The notes: generated by a model not told the origin, from the letters alone. A stretch of DNA of 64,000 nucleotides from Bradyrhizobium sp. NFR13 (GCF_900114605.1 NZ_FOTP01000004.1:434001-498000), one strand, 5' to 3'; counted from the first letter of the stretch, positions 17,401-26,540 are shown. Program-made: numbers and translations.

Positions 17401-18353
17401 GCGCGCTGCCGATCACCAAAGTCAGGACCATCGTCGACAAGATCGAGGATGGCGGCCAAGGCATCAAACTGTTCTCGCTCGTCGATCCCGATCACTGGGA
17501 GCTGCCGCCGTTTCGGCCGGGCGCGCATATCGATCTGCATCTGTCCGGCGGACTAGTGCGGACCTATTCGCTCTGCAACGATCCGGTCGATAACAAGCGC
17601 TATGTCGTTGCGGTGAAACGCGAGGCTGAAGGGCGGGGCGGTTCGATCGTGCTGCATGACGAGGTCAAGGTCGGCGACACCATCGGCGTCACGTTGCCGC
17701 GCGGCGGGCTCGATCTGTCCACTGACGTGACGCGCTTCACATTCGTCGGCGGCGGCATCGGCGTGACGCCATTCCTCTCGGCTGCGGCCTGGCTGAAGCG
17801 CATGGGCCGTTCGAAGTTCACGCTGCACATGATTGCACGCGGCGAGCCGCCACTGGCTGAATTGCTCGCGCCGCTGCGCAAGTCCGGCCATCTGGTGATC
17901 CACGACACGTCGAGCGGCCAGCGCCCGGATATCGCGGCACTGGTCGGCCGGCCACTGTCGGATGTCGCGCTCGCCTGCTGCGGTCCTGACGGCATGATCG
18001 ACGACTTCGAGCAGGCGTCACGCGACTGGCCGGCCGATCGCGTTCATATCGAGCGCTTTGTGCCGCCGCCGCTGCCGGTCGATCCCGACGCCAAGCCTTA
18101 CGTGCTTGCACTGGCGAAGTCGCAGCGGGAAATCATTGTGGCCGCAGGGCAGACCATGCTGTCGGCGCTGATCGATATCGGGGTCGATGTCCCCGCGTCG
18201 TGCTGCGGCGGCATCTGCGGCTCCTGCAAGGTGGACTGGCTCGAAGGACAGCCGGTGCATCGCGACCGCGTGCTGTCGCCGGCCGAGCGCGAACGCAGCC
18301 TGCTGGTCTGCGTGGCGGGTTCCGCAAAAGACCGTCTGGTTCTCGACCTCTAA
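17397..18353 (+). CDS. PDR/VanB-type oxidoreductase (flavin, NAD(P)H, 2Fe-2S)
   Basis: A 318-residue phthalate-dioxygenase-reductase-type electron transfer protein. The FMN-binding beta barrel contains RTYSLCNDP, the nucleotide fold has FVGGGIGVTPFLSAA and CCGPDGMI, and the C-terminal plant-type ferredoxin domain has CCGGICGSC (C-x4-C-x2-C) followed by a distant LLVC. It moves electrons from NAD(P)H through flavin and iron-sulfur cluster to a partner. Such proteins usually serve a Rieske oxygenase, but none is nearby; the only partner in the operon is the MOSC protein, to which it is coupled by a four-base overlap. Confidence 0.93.
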   Translation: MSALPITKVRTIVDKIEDGGQGIKLFSLVDPDHWELPPFRPGAHIDLHLSGGLVRTYSLCNDPVDNKRYVVAVKREAEGRGGSIVLHDEVKVGDTIGVTLPRGGLDLSTDVTRFTFVGGGIGVTPFLSAAAWLKRMGRSKFTLHMIARGEPPLAELLAPLRKSGHLVIHDTSSGQRPDIAALVGRPLSDVALACCGPDGMIDDFEQASRDWPADRVHIERFVPPPLPVDPDAKPYVLALAKSQREIIVAAGQTMLSALIDIGVDVPASCCGGICGSCKVDWLEGQPVHRDRVLSPAERERSLLVCVAGSAKDRLVLDL

Positions 18354-18371
18354 TTCACCGATCTGACAGGC

Positions 18372-18410
18372 AACAGGCGGCAACGGTTCATCCGTTGCCG
18401 CCTGTTTGCG
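18372..18410 (+). terminator. Rho-independent terminator after the PDR-type reductase
   Basis: A 15-bp perfect stem (AACAGGCGGCAACGG at 18372-18386, complement at 18392-18406) with the loop TTCAT ends in TTT and begins 19 bases past the stop. It separates the MOSC/reductase operon from the acid-sugar cluster. Confidence 0.88.
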
Positions 18411-18510
18411 TTCGATCCTGTGCATTACGGGGCCCGACGTTCCGGTCAGCGAAACGCCCGCTTTGGATGGCTTACAGGCATACCTTGGTCGCTTAACTAA
18501 TTTTTAGAAA

Positions 18511-18599
18511 TTGCGCAATTTGCGCAAAAAGTGTTTGATGTCTGCGCAATTTGCGCATATCGGGCGATGTGCGCAGGGGCTCCTGAGGGAAATTGCGCA
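18511..18599. promoter_or_regulatory. Operator-like array of TTGCGCAA palindromes upstream of the acid-sugar operon
   Basis: TTGCGCAA-T-TTGCGCAA at 18511-18527 and TGCGCAA-T-TTGCGCA at 18543-18557 are two copies of a doubled palindrome with centres 31 bp apart, close to three helical turns. Single TGCGCA cores follow at 18570-18575 and 18594-18599. All lie in the 130 bp before the permease start at 18641. A dimeric or tetrameric repressor is expected; the DeoR protein at 22125 is the obvious candidate. Confidence 0.7.
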
Positions 18600-18640
18600 G
18601 AATAATCAGTGACGCGCAGGACGCGGGAAGGAAATAGACC

Positions 18641-19669
18641 ATGCAGATTCCAATTAAGCGGGCGATTGAGAAGGTGCCTGGCGGCATGATGACGGTGCCG
18701 CTGCTGATCGGCGCGCTGTTCGCGACCTTTGCCCCCAACACCCCGAAATTCTTCGGCTCCTTCACCGGCGCGCTGTTCTCCGGCGGCGCCCTCAGCATTC
18801 TCGCCGTGTTCTATGTGTGCATGGGCGCGAGCATCGACTTCAAGGCGACGCCCTACATCGTGAAGAAGGGCGGCGCCCTGATGATCGTGAAGGTCGGTAC
18901 CGCAATTATCTTGGGCCTGATCTTCGGCCGCTTCCTCGGCGAAGCTCCGGTCACCGCCGGCATCTTCGCAGGCGTCTCGACGCTCGCGATCGTCGCCGCC
19001 ATGAACGACACCAATGGCGGTCTCTACATGGCACTGATGGGCCAGTATGGCCGTCCGCGCGATGTGGGTGCCTACAGCATCATGACGCTGGAAAGCGGTC
19101 CGTTCCTCACCATGGTCACGCTTGGCGTTGCCGGTCTGTCGTCGTTCCAGTGGCCCGCGCTCGTCGGCGCGATCCTGCCGCTGGTGGCCGGCATGATCCT
19201 TGGTAATCTCGATCGCGAGCTGCGTGACTTCCTCAGCAAGGCCGTGCCTGTGATGATCCCGTTCTTCGCCTTCGCGCTCGGCACCGGCCTGAACCTGACG
19301 CAGGTCTGGCAGGCGGGTTTGCTCGGCGTCGGCATGGGCGTGGCCGTCGTGATTGTGACCGGCATCCCGCTGTTCTTCGTTGACCGTCTCACCGGCGGCA
19401 ACGGCGTTGCGGGTGTTGCTGCGGCGTCGACCGCCGGCAATGCGGCGGCCGTGCCTGCGATCGTCGCTGCGGCCAATCCGGCCTATGCGGCTGCTGCCGG
19501 CCCGGCGACCATCCTCATCGCGGCCTGCGTGGTCGTGACGGCGATCCTGACGCCGATCCTCACCTCGTGGGTTGCCGGCATCGTCGGCCGTGATGTCGAG
19601 CCGGAAGCGGAGGCGACGACGCCTGCTGCGCCAAGCGTCGCATCACCCGCACCAGTGGCTGGGCGCTAA
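18641..19669 (+). CDS. kdgT: 2-keto-3-deoxygluconate permease (KdgT family)
   Basis: A 342-residue inner-membrane proton symporter. [20 protein letters not shown] is the KdgT-type N-terminus, followed by about ten hydrophobic helices and the family block [27 protein letters not shown] ribosome site precedes the ATG. It heads a tight operon with a DUF1537 kinase (1-base gap) and a PdxA-like dehydrogenase (overlap). KdgT relatives in such operons import C4 acid sugars such as threonate or erythronate rather than KDG, so the symbol reflects family, not proven substrate. The C-terminal 25 residues are Ala/Pro-rich and probably disordered. Confidence 0.9.
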   Translation: MQIPIKRAIEKVPGGMMTVPLLIGALFATFAPNTPKFFGSFTGALFSGGALSILAVFYVCMGASIDFKATPYIVKKGGALMIVKVGTAIILGLIFGRFLGEAPVTAGIFAGVSTLAIVAAMNDTNGGLYMALMGQYGRPRDVGAYSIMTLESGPFLTMVTLGVAGLSSFQWPALVGAILPLVAGMILGNLDRELRDFLSKAVPVMIPFFAFALGTGLNLTQVWQAGLLGVGMGVAVVIVTGIPLFFVDRLTGGNGVAGVAAASTAGNAAAVPAIVAAANPAYAAAAGPATILIAACVVVTAILTPILTSWVAGIVGRDVEPEAEATTPAAPSVASPAPVAGR

Positions 19670-19670
19670 G

Positions 19671-20933
19671 ATGGCGGGACGCTGGCTGATCCTCGCCGAT
19701 GATCTCACCGGTGCAGCGGACTGCGCCATCGCCTTCGGTCGTCGGGGCCTTGCGGCTGCCGTGACCTGGGGCGAGATCGCAGGCGCCGGGGCAAGTGCCG
19801 GGGATCGCCAGCATCCGGTTCTCTCCTACGATGCAGCGAGCCGCGGCCTGACGGCCGAGGCCGCCGCGCGTCGCCACGCCGACGTGTTGCAACAGTTGAT
19901 GGAACCGGATCGGCTCCTGTTCAAGAAGATCGACTCGACGCTGCGCGGACAGCCGGCCTCCGAGACGGCGGCTGCGCTCGCGCATCTCAAGGCGCAGTCC
20001 GGTTCGGCCTTCGGCATCTTTGCGCCGGCCTTCCCCGCGACGAACCGCACCACGATCAATGGCCGCGTCGTCGTTGGCGGCCGTCCGCTTGAGGAAGCCG
20101 AGGTCTGGAAGCGCGATCACACCTACGACAATGCCGACATCGCTGATGTATTGGCATCGGCTGGTATTCGCAGCGAGAAGGTGCTGCTTGCGACCATCCG
20201 CGGCGGCGATCTGAAGGCGCATCTTGCGCGTATTGCGTCCGGTGACAGCGTTGTTGCGATCTGCGATGCGGAGACCGAGCACGACCTGCATCTGATCGCC
20301 GAAGCCAGTCTGAAGATTTCACCGGCGACAGTGTTCATTGGCAGCGCCGGGCTTGCACATGCGCTGGCGGCGCTCGATGACACCAGTGCCACCGAGAAGC
20401 TGGAAATTCCCACTAGCACATATGGCACGCTGATCGTGGTCGGCTCGCTCGCCGGCGCGTCGCGCTCTGCAGCGCGCAAGCTGGTCGCCAGCGGCACCGT
20501 GACCCATCTGCCGGTCACACCGGAAGTCCTGCTCGGCGACAAGGCAGGGCAGGCGGCGCTGGCTGCACGCGTGACCGAAGGATTGACCGCAGGCGGCGAT
20601 GTCCTGGTTGAGATCGTGATGGACGACAATCCGAAAATGTCGCTCGGCCCGCAGCTCGCGCAGAATCTTGCCGATGCGCTGATGCCCGTGGCGTCCAGCA
20701 TCGGCGCCTTTGCAGCAACTGGCGGCGAGACTGCCGCAGCACTCTTGTCGCGCTTCGGTGTCAACGGCATCCGTCTGGCGGACGAGATCGAGCCCGGCGT
20801 TTCGCTCGGGCTTACGCTCGGCGCATTGTCCGTGCCGATCGCCACCAAGGCCGGCGCCTTCGGCGACGAGAACAGCCTGATCAAAATTCGCGAACGTCTT
20901 CACATCGTCCGAACTCAAGGAAGCTTCACATGA
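19671..20933 (+). CDS. Four-carbon acid sugar kinase (DUF1537 family)
   Basis: A 420-residue kinase of the DUF1537 family (DtnK/OtnK type), which phosphorylates D-threonate, D-erythronate, L-threonate or 3-oxo-tetronates at O4. The N-terminal substrate domain has LILADDLTGAADCAIAFGRR and LFKKIDSTLRG; the C-terminal nucleotide domain has AATGGETAAALL. The open frame extends upstream inside the permease gene, but the ATG at 19671, one base after the permease stop, is the plausible start. With the PdxA-like enzyme it gives the threonate-type route to dihydroxyacetone phosphate. Confidence 0.9.
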   Translation: MAGRWLILADDLTGAADCAIAFGRRGLAAAVTWGEIAGAGASAGDRQHPVLSYDAASRGLTAEAAARRHADVLQQLMEPDRLLFKKIDSTLRGQPASETAAALAHLKAQSGSAFGIFAPAFPATNRTTINGRVVVGGRPLEEAEVWKRDHTYDNADIADVLASAGIRSEKVLLATIRGGDLKAHLARIASGDSVVAICDAETEHDLHLIAEASLKISPATVFIGSAGLAHALAALDDTSATEKLEIPTSTYGTLIVVGSLAGASRSAARKLVASGTVTHLPVTPEVLLGDKAGQAALAARVTEGLTAGGDVLVEIVMDDNPKMSLGPQLAQNLADALMPVASSIGAFAATGGETAAALLSRFGVNGIRLADEIEPGVSLGLTLGALSVPIATKAGAFGDENSLIKIRERLHIVRTQGSFT

Positions 20934-21931
20934 CCCGTCCGACCATTGCGATCACCATGGGCGATCCCGCAGGCATCGGGCCCGAAGTGATCATGAAAGC
21001 CTTCGCCCATCCGGAAATGCTCGCGATGTGCAATCCGCTGGTGATCGGCGATGCCAATCGCCTGCGCAAGGCTGGTGAGATCGTCGGCGCCAAGATCGCT
21101 GTCGACTCGCTGAGTGATGCCAAGGCGGCGAATTTCGCCTCCGGCGCGGTGCAGTGCGTGGATCTGAAGATCGTGCCCGATGACCTGCCGTTTGGACAGA
21201 ACTCTCCGATCGCAGGCGAGGCGGCTTATCGCTTCATCGAGAAGGCCGTGGAAATCGTTCAGGCCGGCATCGCGCAGGGCATCTGCACGGCGCCGCTGTC
21301 CAAGGAAGCGCTGCATGCGGCCGGCCACAAATATCCCGGCCACACCGAATTGCTGGCGCATCTCACCGGCACGCCGGAAGTGTCGATGATGCTGGTGTCG
21401 CCGAAGCTGCGCGTCATCCATGTGACGACGCATATCGGCCTGATCGACGCCATCAAGAAAATCGAGCCGGGCCTGGTCGAGCGTGTCATCACGCGCGGCC
21501 ATGAGGTGCTGGTGAAGGCCGGCATCAAGAATCCGAAGATCGGCGTTTGCGCCATCAATCCGCATGCCGGCGAGAACGGCCTGTTCGGCTACGGCGAGGA
21601 AGCCGAGAAGATCACGCCGGCCGTGGAAGCCTGCCAGAAGAAGGGCTGGGACGTGCGCGGTCCGTTGCCGGCGGACACGCTGTTCTTCCTCGCCGGTCGC
21701 GGCGACTACGACATGGTGGTCGCGATGTATCACGATCAGGGTCATGGCCCGATCAAGGTGCTGGGTCTGGAATCCGGCGTGAACATCACAGTCGGCCTCC
21801 CGGTGATCCGCACCTCGGTCGATCACGGCACCGCTTTCGACATCGCTGGCAAGGGCATTGCCGATGAGCGCAGCCTTCTGGAGGCATTGCGGCAGGCGGT
21901 GGATCTCGCACCGGGATCCAAGGCGGCGTAA
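20930..21931 (+). CDS. pdxA2: PdxA family dehydrogenase, probably PdxA2 (4-phospho-D-threonate/erythronate dehydrogenase)
   Basis: A 333-residue PdxA-fold NAD-dependent oxidative decarboxylase. TIAITMGDPAGIGPEVIMKA, TAPLSKEALHAAGHKYPGHTE (split across residues 120-140) and MYHDQGHGPIKVLG carry the metal- and phosphate-binding His residues. Vitamin B6 PdxA acts on 4-hydroxythreonine phosphate; the homologue encoded next to a DUF1537 kinase instead oxidises 4-phospho-threonate or -erythronate to dihydroxyacetone phosphate and CO2. The ATGA overlap with the kinase gene supports that reading. A biosynthetic role cannot be excluded if no other pdxA exists in the genome. Confidence 0.87.
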   Translation: MTRPTIAITMGDPAGIGPEVIMKAFAHPEMLAMCNPLVIGDANRLRKAGEIVGAKIAVDSLSDAKAANFASGAVQCVDLKIVPDDLPFGQNSPIAGEAAYRFIEKAVEIVQAGIAQGICTAPLSKEALHAAGHKYPGHTELLAHLTGTPEVSMMLVSPKLRVIHVTTHIGLIDAIKKIEPGLVERVITRGHEVLVKAGIKNPKIGVCAINPHAGENGLFGYGEEAEKITPAVEACQKKGWDVRGPLPADTLFFLAGRGDYDMVVAMYHDQGHGPIKVLGLESGVNITVGLPVIRTSVDHGTAFDIAGKGIADERSLLEALRQAVDLAPGSKAA

Positions 21932-21944
21932 CTCAGCGTCGTCA

Positions 21945-22100
21945 TCCCCGGCACACCAATTGGTGTGGCTGAGGGCGTGCGCCCTTGCGCGCGGACCCGG
22001 AATCTCGAAGTGTCGGTCACATATCGAGGTTCTCCGCCACTCCAATTGGAGTGGCTGGGGTTCGCCGCCGCGAAGGCGCGGCGGCGCCCCGGAACGACGA
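21945..22100. repeat. Intergenic palindromic element with two CAATTG-centred dyads
   Basis: CACACCAATTGGTGTG (21952-21967) and GCCACTCCAATTGGAGTGGC (22036-22055) are perfect palindromes set in CCGG-rich flanks (CATCCCCGG at the left, CCCCGGAACGACG at the right), an organisation like the element at 36577-36705. It fills most of the 193-bp gap before the DeoR gene. It may be a dispersed element rather than an operator. Confidence 0.55.
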
Positions 22101-22124
22101 GTGTGATGAGGGGCAGGGACATCC

Positions 22125-22889
22125 ATGTCGATGCGCAGCAAGGAACGGCACGCCCGCCTGTTGGACGCCCTGAATGCCGGCGAGATCGATGTCGACGATC
22201 TGGCGCGGCGCTTCGGCGTGTCCGGCTCCACCGTGCGGCGCGACCTGCAGCATCTCTCCAAGAACAACGCCGTGCGCCGCACTTACGGTGGCGCGATTCT
22301 CACCGGCCATGTCGCAGAGACCACGCTCGATCAGCGCTTCGCCGTGCAGGGCAAGGAGAAGCAGGCCATCGCGCGCGCTGCGATCGACCTGATCGAGGAT
22401 GGCGACACGCTGATCCTGGATGCCGGATCGACAGTTGCGGCTTTCGGCAAGCTGCTGCTGCAGCGCCGCCTGCGCATCATCACCAACAATATTGCGCTGC
22501 TGCCGTTTCTCGCCAAGGCGCCAGGCATCGAGCTCGTGGTGCTGGGCGGCGCGCTGCGCTCGACCAGCATGAGCACCATGGGGCCGCTCGCCTGTGAAGG
22601 ACTGCGCCGCATGACGGCCGACCGCGCCATCATGAGCGCCGACGGTGTCGTCAGCACCCGTGGCCTTTGCGAGGCCGATCTCGATCAGGTCGCGCTGAAG
22701 TCGCTGATGATGCAGCAGGCCAAGGACGTCATCGTGCTCGCCGACGCCGGCAAGCTCGGTCGTGCCGAACAGGACGCCTGGGCGCCGCTTCCGCCGCGCT
22801 GGACCCTCGTGACAGGCGCCGGCGCCTCTGCGGAGCAGCGCAGGCTGATGGAGAGTGCAGGGGCGCATATCGTCGTGGCGGGCGCATAG
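22125..22889 (+). CDS. DeoR/GlpR family transcriptional regulator
   Basis: A 254-residue repressor-type regulator. The N-terminal winged helix contains RHARLLDALNAGEIDVDDLA and the recognition helix VSGSTVRRDLQHLS; the C-terminal DeoRC sensor (about 75-235) has DAGSTVAAFGKLL and ITNNIALLPFL, which bind a phosphorylated sugar. It follows the acid-sugar genes on the same strand, so a C4 sugar-acid phosphate is a reasonable inducer. The TTGCGCAA array upstream of the permease is its best candidate operator; no such array precedes its own start. Confidence 0.92.
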   Translation: MSMRSKERHARLLDALNAGEIDVDDLARRFGVSGSTVRRDLQHLSKNNAVRRTYGGAILTGHVAETTLDQRFAVQGKEKQAIARAAIDLIEDGDTLILDAGSTVAAFGKLLLQRRLRIITNNIALLPFLAKAPGIELVVLGGALRSTSMSTMGPLACEGLRRMTADRAIMSADGVVSTRGLCEADLDQVALKSLMMQQAKDVIVLADAGKLGRAEQDAWAPLPPRWTLVTGAGASAEQRRLMESAGAHIVVAGA

Positions 22890-22934
22890 CGCGGCCGTAG
22901 GCCCGTTCTGGCACTGTGCCGATACGGCTATGGT

Positions 22935-24881
22935 TCAATTGAACAGTCGCATCAGTAAGGCTTTGCCAACCGGGACTGCCCGGACACCGTGAAAAGCGCG
23001 AACATACTCTCCGGCGTAAAAGGCGCGTACGACGCGAATTCGCGTTGCAGCGGCTTCTTCGAAGCGAACGCCGAAACCATCGCTCGTTCGTCGCATGACC
23101 GTTGCCGACACATTCTGACCGTATACATTGCACTTGAGAACAGTCCCCACCTGCGGCGGCGCAGGATCGATGAAGCGAGCACCGGTTATCGAGATGTCTG
23201 CCATGCGAACCAGCCGCGGGGCGCTGTCCTCGTGAATGAGGACGGGCTCATTGCGCTCAAATCGCTCGGCTTTCCGACGGCGAGGCTGCTCGATACAGAT
23301 GAAGCACACGATTGCGAGGACGACGCAGTTGTACAAGCTCCAGCCAAGCGCTAGTCCGCCGTAAGCAATGCTCTCTCCCTTCAGATTGATAATGAAAGCG
23401 TAAGCGATCGCCAGCATGGTTATCAGCAGCGCGGATCCATAAAGCCGCAGAAGCGGCCACTCGATGAACCTCTGATTGCGATCGCCACCTTTGGCGGTGA
23501 CCTTGAACTTGTGACCCTTTGGTCTGATCAGACCCGTGATTATTGCCTTCAGGACCGCCGGTGCCGCGATGTATTGCGAGACATCCGTCATGATCGCCAG
23601 CGAGCGACCGCGGGAAATCCAGGTCATCGTAAATGCGTGCCAGACGTAGAAAGGCAGGAAGTACGACAACAGCTCGGAGAGATCGGCGTAAATCGCCTTG
23701 ATCCCGAACAGGAGATAGAGCCACGGCACGATCAGGCCAAGCATCTTCGTTCCATAAGCGCCGGCCCAGCTCATGAAAGCGTCGACGAGCGAAAGCCGGT
23801 CGATGAAAGCGAGTCTTGATTGCGATGAAAAGGGTCCGCTTCGGCCTCTCACGATTTGCATGAAGCCGAGGCACCATCGACCGCGCTGGGTGATGTATTC
23901 CTTGAGGCCTTCGGGCGCCAATCCAAGCGTGAGCCGTTCGTTCAGATAGACCGTGTGATAATTACGCTCCTTCAGACGCAGTGTGACGAGATAGTCCTCG
24001 GTCACCGAGTCCGTCGGGAATCCACCGATCTCCATGAGGCCTGAAAAGCGGATCACCGAGGACGTGCCGCAGCAGAAAGCCACGCCCCAGGCGTCTTTGG
24101 CCGGCATCAGAATATCAAAAAAGAAACGTTGCTCGTCGGGCCATACCTCGGTGGCGGCCAGATTGGACTGGATCGGATCCGGATTGATAAAGTGCTGCGG
24201 CGTCTGCACAATGCCAATGGTCTTGTCTTCCATCAGACTGGTCGCGCGCGTGAGAAACTCCGGCAGGGGAACGAAGTCGGCATCCAGGATGGCAACGAAA
24301 TCCGGTTTGTTTTCTAATCCAGCGACGTGGCGCAAAGCGTGATTGATGTTACCTGCTTTTGCATGCCGATTGTCCGGACGAGTCAGGTAATGACAGCCGA
24401 GTACTTCGGTCAGGCGTTTGAGCCATAGCCGTCGTCCGTCATCCAGGACCCAGACACGATAGTTGCCGTATTCCAGTCCCGTGGCGCCGATGATCGTGCG
24501 TTCGAGGATCGCTTGCTCCTCGTTGTACGTGCAGATGAAGACATCGACGAGCGGAACCCGCGCGGCGGCCGCGACTTTTTTGATTGCAACCTCGACGTCG
24601 GCAGAGCGATCAATCGTTCGGCTGAGAAACAGCATCGACAGGCAGACGGCAAGTAGCGAGCCGGCTTCAGCCAGCATGAAGGGGTATCCGACGAGAGAGT
24701 CGGCGGTAAAGCCGAGTGGCGGAAGCGTCTGCGTGACACGCCACGCGAAGTATCGGATCAGCAGAATGACGGATATCCCGGCCATCAATGATCGGGCGAA
24801 CGTGCTGTCGCGCTTCAGCATCGGCGCGATCGCCAGACAAGCACCGAGAGTGGCGATGCCTGGTGCGAAGGCCGAAATCAT
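22935..24881 (-). CDS. Processive family-2 glycosyltransferase with C-terminal PilZ domain (BcsA-like)
   Basis: A 648-residue membrane glycosyltransferase. N-terminal helices (1-95) precede the catalytic domain with VFICTYNEEQAILERTI, DADF near 200, TEDYLVTLRL near 295 and the polymerase motif QRGRW near 335. Several helices follow, then PilZ from about 530 (RRRKAERFERN and DISITGARF), the c-di-GMP binding pair. This is the layout of bacterial cellulose synthase, but no BcsB, BcsZ or BcsC is adjacent. The only partner is the membrane-fusion protein overlapping its start, so another exopolysaccharide is as likely. Product unknown; c-di-GMP activation is inferred from the PilZ domain. Confidence 0.9.
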   Translation of the reverse strand: MISAFAPGIATLGACLAIAPMLKRDSTFARSLMAGISVILLIRYFAWRVTQTLPPLGFTADSLVGYPFMLAEAGSLLAVCLSMLFLSRTIDRSADVEVAIKKVAAAARVPLVDVFICTYNEEQAILERTIIGATGLEYGNYRVWVLDDGRRLWLKRLTEVLGCHYLTRPDNRHAKAGNINHALRHVAGLENKPDFVAILDADFVPLPEFLTRATSLMEDKTIGIVQTPQHFINPDPIQSNLAATEVWPDEQRFFFDILMPAKDAWGVAFCCGTSSVIRFSGLMEIGGFPTDSVTEDYLVTLRLKERNYHTVYLNERLTLGLAPEGLKEYITQRGRWCLGFMQIVRGRSGPFSSQSRLAFIDRLSLVDAFMSWAGAYGTKMLGLIVPWLYLLFGIKAIYADLSELLSYFLPFYVWHAFTMTWISRGRSLAIMTDVSQYIAAPAVLKAIITGLIRPKGHKFKVTAKGGDRNQRFIEWPLLRLYGSALLITMLAIAYAFIINLKGESIAYGGLALGWSLYNCVVLAIVCFICIEQPRRRKAERFERNEPVLIHEDSAPRLVRMADISITGARFIDPAPPQVGTVLKCNVYGQNVSATVMRRTSDGFGVRFEEAAATRIRVVRAFYAGEYVRAFHGVRAVPVGKALLMRLFN

Positions 24882-26305
24882 GGGTTCGACGTGCCGTGAT
24901 TGAACACGACCCGTCCCGTGCGCCCCACTGCGCAGTCTTTGCCCGTGGTGTCGAGATTGGGCATCGAGACCGTCACACGATAGGGTTCCTTGTTCAGCGT
25001 GTCGGGATTGATGGCCAGGTTCGCGGGCGCACCAGACGCGCCAGTGAGATTCACGATCGACCCCTCTATCGCCGGACTGCCGTCATTCGGCTCAAAGGTC
25101 GCCTGCTCGCCCAGCCTGAGCCTGTTGTAAACACGTTCGGTGACATTCGCCGTTACCACAGCGCCGCTGCAATCAAGTAGCTTCAGCAATGGCTGTCCGG
25201 CCCGGACATCCTCGCCTGGCGAGGTCATCATCTCCCAGATCCGGCCGGTCACGGGCGCTTTGATGTCCGCTTCCGATCGACCGACATAAAGTAGTTGCTC
25301 GGACGCGATCTCGCTTGCGAGCCACGCGACTTGGGCATTCGCATGCGCCAGATCGGCTTGGAGATCATTCGCGCGTTGCCGCATCTCTTCTTCGCGCTGG
25401 ACCGAACTCGGGCGGTCATTGTAGCTATCGCCCAGATACGTGCCCTTCTGCGCGGCAATGAGCTCGATCTTGGCCGCATCGAGTCTTCGGCGTGCGCCGA
25501 TCTCAGTTTGCTGGGCGATCGACTGTTCCCGGGTCAAGCGGGCGAATTCCACGCTGGAAACGCTGCCCGACTTGATCAGCGACGATGCCCGCTCAACGGC
25601 GGCGGTCGCTTCTTCCCGCCGGAACGTAGCGGCTTCGATCGCCGACTGTATTTCAGCGATACGTGCTTCCAGTTGGAGGCTACGGCCTTCCTTGAATTGG
25701 GAGGCCTGTCGCGCGAGATCTTGCTGGGCGGCTTGAGCCGAGGCGAATTTGGTCGCCAGACTTGGACGCTCATTGTCCAGTCGCGACATCTGTCGTCTCA
25801 GATCATCCAGCCGGTTTCGATCGCCTCGCGCATTCACAACGCGAAGGAGGAGGTCGCCTTCATTCACTGCGCTCGACGTCGAACGGCTGGACTTCGAACT
25901 GACTTCGCCATCGATCGGCGACCTCAGCGTCACGAGCCTGGCATTGACCACCGCCTCCACGCTGGAGGTCTGCAGGATTGCCCTGAGTGGGAGCCATCCG
26001 AACACGGCGACAATGGTGAGACCGGCAGCGATCTTCAGCACCCGCCGAACGGTGCTGTATGAGCGCGGAGGCGTTGTCGGATCGGGCGAACTGCGGTTTG
26101 CCAGCTCGTCGATATTCGGCTTCAGTCGATCTTCCAGATCCCGCTGCAATCCCCTGGCACCGGGATCGAGGGACTGGACATCGTCCTCGACAACGGATGA
26201 CGAGGCGAACCCGGAAGAAAATTGAGTCTTTTGCGCACGATCCATGGCAGCCGAGCCCGAATTGTCGGTGAGCGGACCAACTCGGTCCCTTCGAAGCGAT
26301 TCCAT
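24878..26305 (-). CDS. HlyD-type membrane-fusion protein paired with the glycosyltransferase
   Basis: About 475 residues: a disordered N-terminus, one membrane helix (VLKIAAGLTIVAVFGWLPLR), a biotinyl-lipoyl-like segment (LRSPIDGEVSSKS), a long coiled coil rich in Ala, Glu, Gln and Arg, the second lipoyl half (DIKAPVTGRIWEMMTSPGED) and a beta-barrel C-terminus. This is the periplasmic adaptor architecture of HlyD/EmrA and of exopolysaccharide systems. Its stop overlaps the glycosyltransferase start (ATGA). The frame is open to 26725 across the tRNA, so the start is internal; I use ATG at 26305, with 26245 (MDRAQKT) as the alternative. Neither has a strong ribosome site. Confidence 0.82.
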   Translation of the reverse strand: MESLRRDRVGPLTDNSGSAAMDRAQKTQFSSGFASSSVVEDDVQSLDPGARGLQRDLEDRLKPNIDELANRSSPDPTTPPRSYSTVRRVLKIAAGLTIVAVFGWLPLRAILQTSSVEAVVNARLVTLRSPIDGEVSSKSSRSTSSAVNEGDLLLRVVNARGDRNRLDDLRRQMSRLDNERPSLATKFASAQAAQQDLARQASQFKEGRSLQLEARIAEIQSAIEAATFRREEATAAVERASSLIKSGSVSSVEFARLTREQSIAQQTEIGARRRLDAAKIELIAAQKGTYLGDSYNDRPSSVQREEEMRQRANDLQADLAHANAQVAWLASEIASEQLLYVGRSEADIKAPVTGRIWEMMTSPGEDVRAGQPLLKLLDCSGAVVTANVTERVYNRLRLGEQATFEPNDGSPAIEGSIVNLTGASGAPANLAINPDTLNKEPYRVTVSMPNLDTTGKDCAVGRTGRVVFNHGTSNP

Positions 26306-26540
26306 GTCAGGCGAGTAGAGTGTGCGCCCGCTTAAGAGCCCGCTAAGGTCGACCCCGCATCTTTCGATAAAACTGCAGCAATCCGGGGGTACCATCCTCC
26401 GAACAGCCGCTATTCCCGATACGTTTAGAACCGAACGCTGTGCCCGCGCTGACGCGATTGTCGGGATCTCGCGAACCGCAACGGTTTCGGTTGGAAAACG
26501 TTTGCTGGCCCGGGGCGAAAAAGCTATGCAGATCAATAGG

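Noticed and set aside
18641-21931. Assigning the cluster to KDG/pectin breakdown from the KdgT name
   Set aside because: No KDG kinase or aldolase is present; the DUF1537 kinase and PdxA-like enzyme point to threonate- or erythronate-type acids instead.
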